DNA from: SP197 sp965242595
Lineage (GTDB): Bacteria > Pseudomonadota > Alphaproteobacteria > SP197
Assembly (NCBI GenBank): GCA_965242595.1
Contig: OZ251464.1
Location: forward strand, 124,001 to 188,000
DNA length: 64,000 nucleotides
Reading direction: 5' to 3'
In this document: one piece after another, positions 61,968 through 64,000 of the stretch
Position numbering within the stretch: position 1 is the stretch's first letter
Layout: every line of letters starts with the position of its first letter
Program-made: the position numbers and the translations under genes
Notes under the pieces: generated by a model
Databases searched by the model: none
What the model saw: only the letters and a program-made list of their open reading frames with translations
What the model was told of the DNA's origin: nothing

Positions 61968-62801
61968 TCAGGCGGGAACGGGCCAGCGCTTTACCCTGCG
62001 GTCGGCGCGGCCGTAGAGGTTCACCTGCACCTCGGCGCTGCCGATCACGCCGGGGCGGTCGCAATAGCTGAGCAGCGCCATGCAGCGCCAGCTGCCGGGG
62101 CCGGGCGCGGTGACCCGGTGCATGGAACAGCGGCCCTCGAACAGCTGCAGGTCGCCCTCTGCCAGATCGAGATCGACATAATCGCCGCCGCCGGCCAGCA
62201 GACGGGCGACGGCGGGGTAGTTCTCGCAGCCCTCGCTCCTCAAGCGCGGAGCGTAGTGGAAGCGCCCACCCCTGGCGGCGGCGACCAGCAGCAGCGAGAC
62301 GACGAAATGGGTGACGTCGAAATGCCAGGGCAGCGCCTCGCCCGCCTCCTGGATCGAAAGCGCGCAGGCGCCCAGGGGATCGCCATAGGGGTGGAGCGGA
62401 CCGCGGCCCGCGATACGGGCGACGAAGGCCACGAAGGCCGGGTGCCGGTAGAGCGCCAGAAGGGGCGAGGCGGGGGCCAGCAGATCGCCAGCGATGAAAC
62501 GGTTGCAGCGCCGCTGGCGATGACGGCGGGGATGGCCTTCGGGCCAGCCGCCCTCGCCCGGCGACTGGTAGGGCGGGTAGGGATACCACGGCCGCGCGCT
62601 GGCCTGGATGCGGTGGCGCAGCCTTAGGCCGTCGGCCGCCATCCGCCCCAGCGCGGCCGGCGGGACGAAGCCTTTCAGCACCGCGCAGCCGTCGTGGGCG
62701 AGGCCGGCGCGGGCACGGGCGATGGCCGCGCGCAGGCCGGGGCCTTGCGGCAGGTGGAGGGGGTAGCGGTCGAGGTCGACGAGGGAGGCCAGGGCGTCCA
62801 T
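61968..62801 (-). CDS. Fe(II)/2-oxoglutarate oxygenase of the HalD/BesD-like (phytanoyl-dioxygenase-type) group
   Basis: The 277-residue protein has the iron triad H160-F-D162 ('LPWHFDVTHFVVSLLL') and H228 ('CSMHRVTAPG'). The aspartate is present, so it should hydroxylate rather than halogenate; BesD-type halogenases have glycine there. The first half ('VDLDRYPL', 'HPYGDPLGACAL') resembles HalD/ArpA-like amino-acid oxygenases. The substrate is unknown. It is placed between rho and purH with short gaps. Confidence 0.75.
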   Translation of the reverse strand: MDALASLVDLDRYPLHLPQGPGLRAAIARARAGLAHDGCAVLKGFVPPAALGRMAADGLRLRHRIQASARPWYPYPPYQSPGEGGWPEGHPRRHRQRRCNRFIAGDLLAPASPLLALYRHPAFVAFVARIAGRGPLHPYGDPLGACALSIQEAGEALPWHFDVTHFVVSLLLVAAARGGRFHYAPRLRSEGCENYPAVARLLAGGGDYVDLDLAEGDLQLFEGRCSMHRVTAPGPGSWRCMALLSYCDRPGVIGSAEVQVNLYGRADRRVKRWPVPA

Positions 62802-62811
62802 CGCAGCGCCC

Positions 62812-64000
62812 TCAGGTGTTCATGGAGTCGAAGAAATCGTCGTTGTTCTTGGTGCCCTTAAGCTTCTTCAGCAGAAACTCCATGGCATCCACCGGCCCCA
62901 TGGGCATCAGGATGCGGCGCAGCACCCACATTTTGTTCAGCCGGCCCTTGTCCACCAGCAGCTCTTCCTTGCGGGTGCCGGACTTGCCGACATCGATGGC
63001 CGGGAAGATGCGCTTGTCGGCGATCTTGCGGTCCATGACGATCTCGGAGTTGCCGGTGCCCTTGAACTCCTCGAAGATTACCTCGTCCATGCGGCTGCCG
63101 GTGTCGATCAGCGCCGTGGCGATGATGGTGAGGCTGCCGCCGCCCTCGATATTGCGCGCGGCGCCGAAGAAGCGTTTGGGCCGCTGCAGGGCGTTGGCAT
63201 CGACGCCGCCGGTCAGCACCTTGCCCGAGGAAGGGACGACGGTGTTGAAGGCCCGCGCCAGCCGGGTGACGGAATCCAGCAGGATCACCACATCGTGTTT
63301 CTGTTCCACCAGGCGCTTGGCCTTTTCGATCACCATCTCGGCGATCGCCACATGGCGCGTGGCCGGCTCGTCGAAGGTCGAGGCGATCACCTCGCCCTTC
63401 ACCTGGCGCTGCATGTCGGTCACCTCTTCGGGGCGCTCGTCGATCAGCAGCACCAGCAGATAGGCCTCCGGATGGTTGGCCTCGATGGCGTGGGCGATGT
63501 TCTGCATCAGCACCGTTTTGCCGGCCCGCGGCGGCGAGGTGAGCAGGGCGCGCTGGCCCTTGCCCAGGGGCGAGACCAGCTCGATGACGCGGGTGGAGAG
63601 GTCTTTGCGGGTCGGGTCCTGGATTTCCAGGCTGAACTTCTCTTCCGGGTAGAGCGGGGTGAGGTTGTCGAACGGCACCCGGTGGCGGGTGGCCTCCGGG
63701 GGGGCGAAATTGATGTGCTTCACCTTCATCAGGGCGAAATAGCTTTCGTTGTCCCGGGGGCTGCGGATCTGGCCTTCGACCGTATCGCCGGTTTTCAGGG
63801 CGAAGCGGCGGATATGGCCGGGGCTGACATAGATGTCGTCGGGGCCGGGCAGATAGTTGGCCTCCGGGCTTCTGAGAAAGCCGAAGCCATCGGCCAGCAC
63901 CGCCAGCACCCCCCGGGCGCAGATCGGCATATCCCGTTCCGCCATCTCCTTCAGGATCGCGAACACCAGATCCTGGCGCCGCAGCACGCTGGCGTTTTCG
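62812..64000 (-). CDS. rho: Transcription termination factor Rho (5' end beyond window)
   Basis: About 396 codons are present; roughly 20-25 N-terminal residues lie past the right edge, where the frame reads 'ENASVLRRQDLVFAILKE'. The RNA-binding cold-shock fold has 'GFGFLRSPEANYLPGPDDIY', the Walker A loop is 'SPPRAGKTVLMQNIA', the Q/R loops are 'MWAI'-free but show 'FGAARNIEGGGSLTIIATAL', and the C-terminus is 'DDFFDSMNT'. It is an RNA-dependent ring helicase that ends transcription. It starts the rho-oxygenase-purH series. Confidence 0.97.
   Translation of the reverse strand, partial: ENASVLRRQDLVFAILKEMAERDMPICARGVLAVLADGFGFLRSPEANYLPGPDDIYVSPGHIRRFALKTGDTVEGQIRSPRDNESYFALMKVKHINFAPPEATRHRVPFDNLTPLYPEEKFSLEIQDPTRKDLSTRVIELVSPLGKGQRALLTSPPRAGKTVLMQNIAHAIEANHPEAYLLVLLIDERPEEVTDMQRQVKGEVIASTFDEPATRHVAIAEMVIEKAKRLVEQKHDVVILLDSVTRLARAFNTVVPSSGKVLTGGVDANALQRPKRFFGAARNIEGGGSLTIIATALIDTGSRMDEVIFEEFKGTGNSEIVMDRKIADKRIFPAIDVGKSGTRKEELLVDKGRLNKMWVLRRILMPMGPVDAMEFLLKKLKGTKNNDDFFDSMNT

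Overview
The window comes from a high-GC proteobacterium, most likely a marine or host-associated alphaproteobacterium. This is inferred from the Rrf2-sufBCDSU-sufT operon, a close relative of Pelagibacter dmdA, a taurine-dissimilation cluster built on xsc, and many GTGA/ATGA start-stop overlaps. I see no rRNA, tRNA, CRISPR array or intact insertion sequence. The chromosomal background is dense, very GC-rich coding sequence. It is interrupted by islands of visibly different composition: about 11.1-12.8 kb, 26.6-28.9 kb and 37.2-43.6 kb, plus a decayed restriction-modification pair at 32.6-33.8 kb.

Region by region. 1-7.4 kb: a Rieske oxygenase cut by the window edge, a betaine-type ABC ATPase with a fused double-length permease, a DadA/PuuB-like amine oxidase and a gamma-glutamyltransferase. 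7.4-12.8 kb: a nitroreductase next to a defence-like block. The block holds a 1016-residue nuclease-methyltransferase (type IIG-like), a 133-bp direct repeat showing that its 3' end was duplicated, a protein with a nucleoside-deoxyribosyltransferase-like C-terminal domain, and a small secreted protein. 12.8-19.8 kb: a PEBP-family protein and the complete SUF iron-sulfur assembly operon with its Rrf2 regulator. 19.8-24.6 kb: a lone HyuA, a DMT exporter, a methyltransferase and an MDR oxidoreductase. 24.7-26.6 kb: a betaine-type binding protein coupled to a TauD-like dioxygenase. 26.6-28.9 kb: an AT-rich MrfA-type helicase. 28.9-37.2 kb: a sulfatase, a trimethylamine/dimethylamine dehydrogenase-type flavoprotein, an orphan DNA methyltransferase with a BstYI-like endonuclease remnant, a TcuA-like flavoprotein, dmdA, and an unknown protein.

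37.2-43.7 kb: an island dominated by one 1770-residue protein. It appears to combine four glycosyltransferase-type segments with a kinase-like segment and a SAM-methyltransferase segment. Decayed small genes lie on one side. An imperfect repeat of an ArsC/Spx-like gene end flanks the island. This is the strongest candidate for an undescribed system: a single-polypeptide glycan assembly and capping machine, by analogy with WbdD. 43.7-51.2 kb: hyuAB, two MFS transporters, an aldo/keto reductase and a small helical protein. 51.2-53.8 kb: a UbiD decarboxylase and an agmatinase-family ureohydrolase. 53.8-59.8 kb: xsc and a TauR-type MocR regulator, divergent from an omega-aminotransferase and acetate kinase. 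Together these form a route from taurine through sulfoacetaldehyde and acetyl phosphate to acetate plus ATP and sulfite. 59.8-64 kb: a GNAT acetyltransferase, purH, a HalD/BesD-like 2-oxoglutarate oxygenase and rho, which runs off the right edge.

The unifying metabolic theme is uptake and breakdown of methylated and sulfonated osmolytes (betaine-type ABC parts, DmdA, the TMADH-like enzyme, sulfatase, TauD-like enzyme, Xsc pathway). Mobile defence and surface-glycan modules are inserted among these genes.
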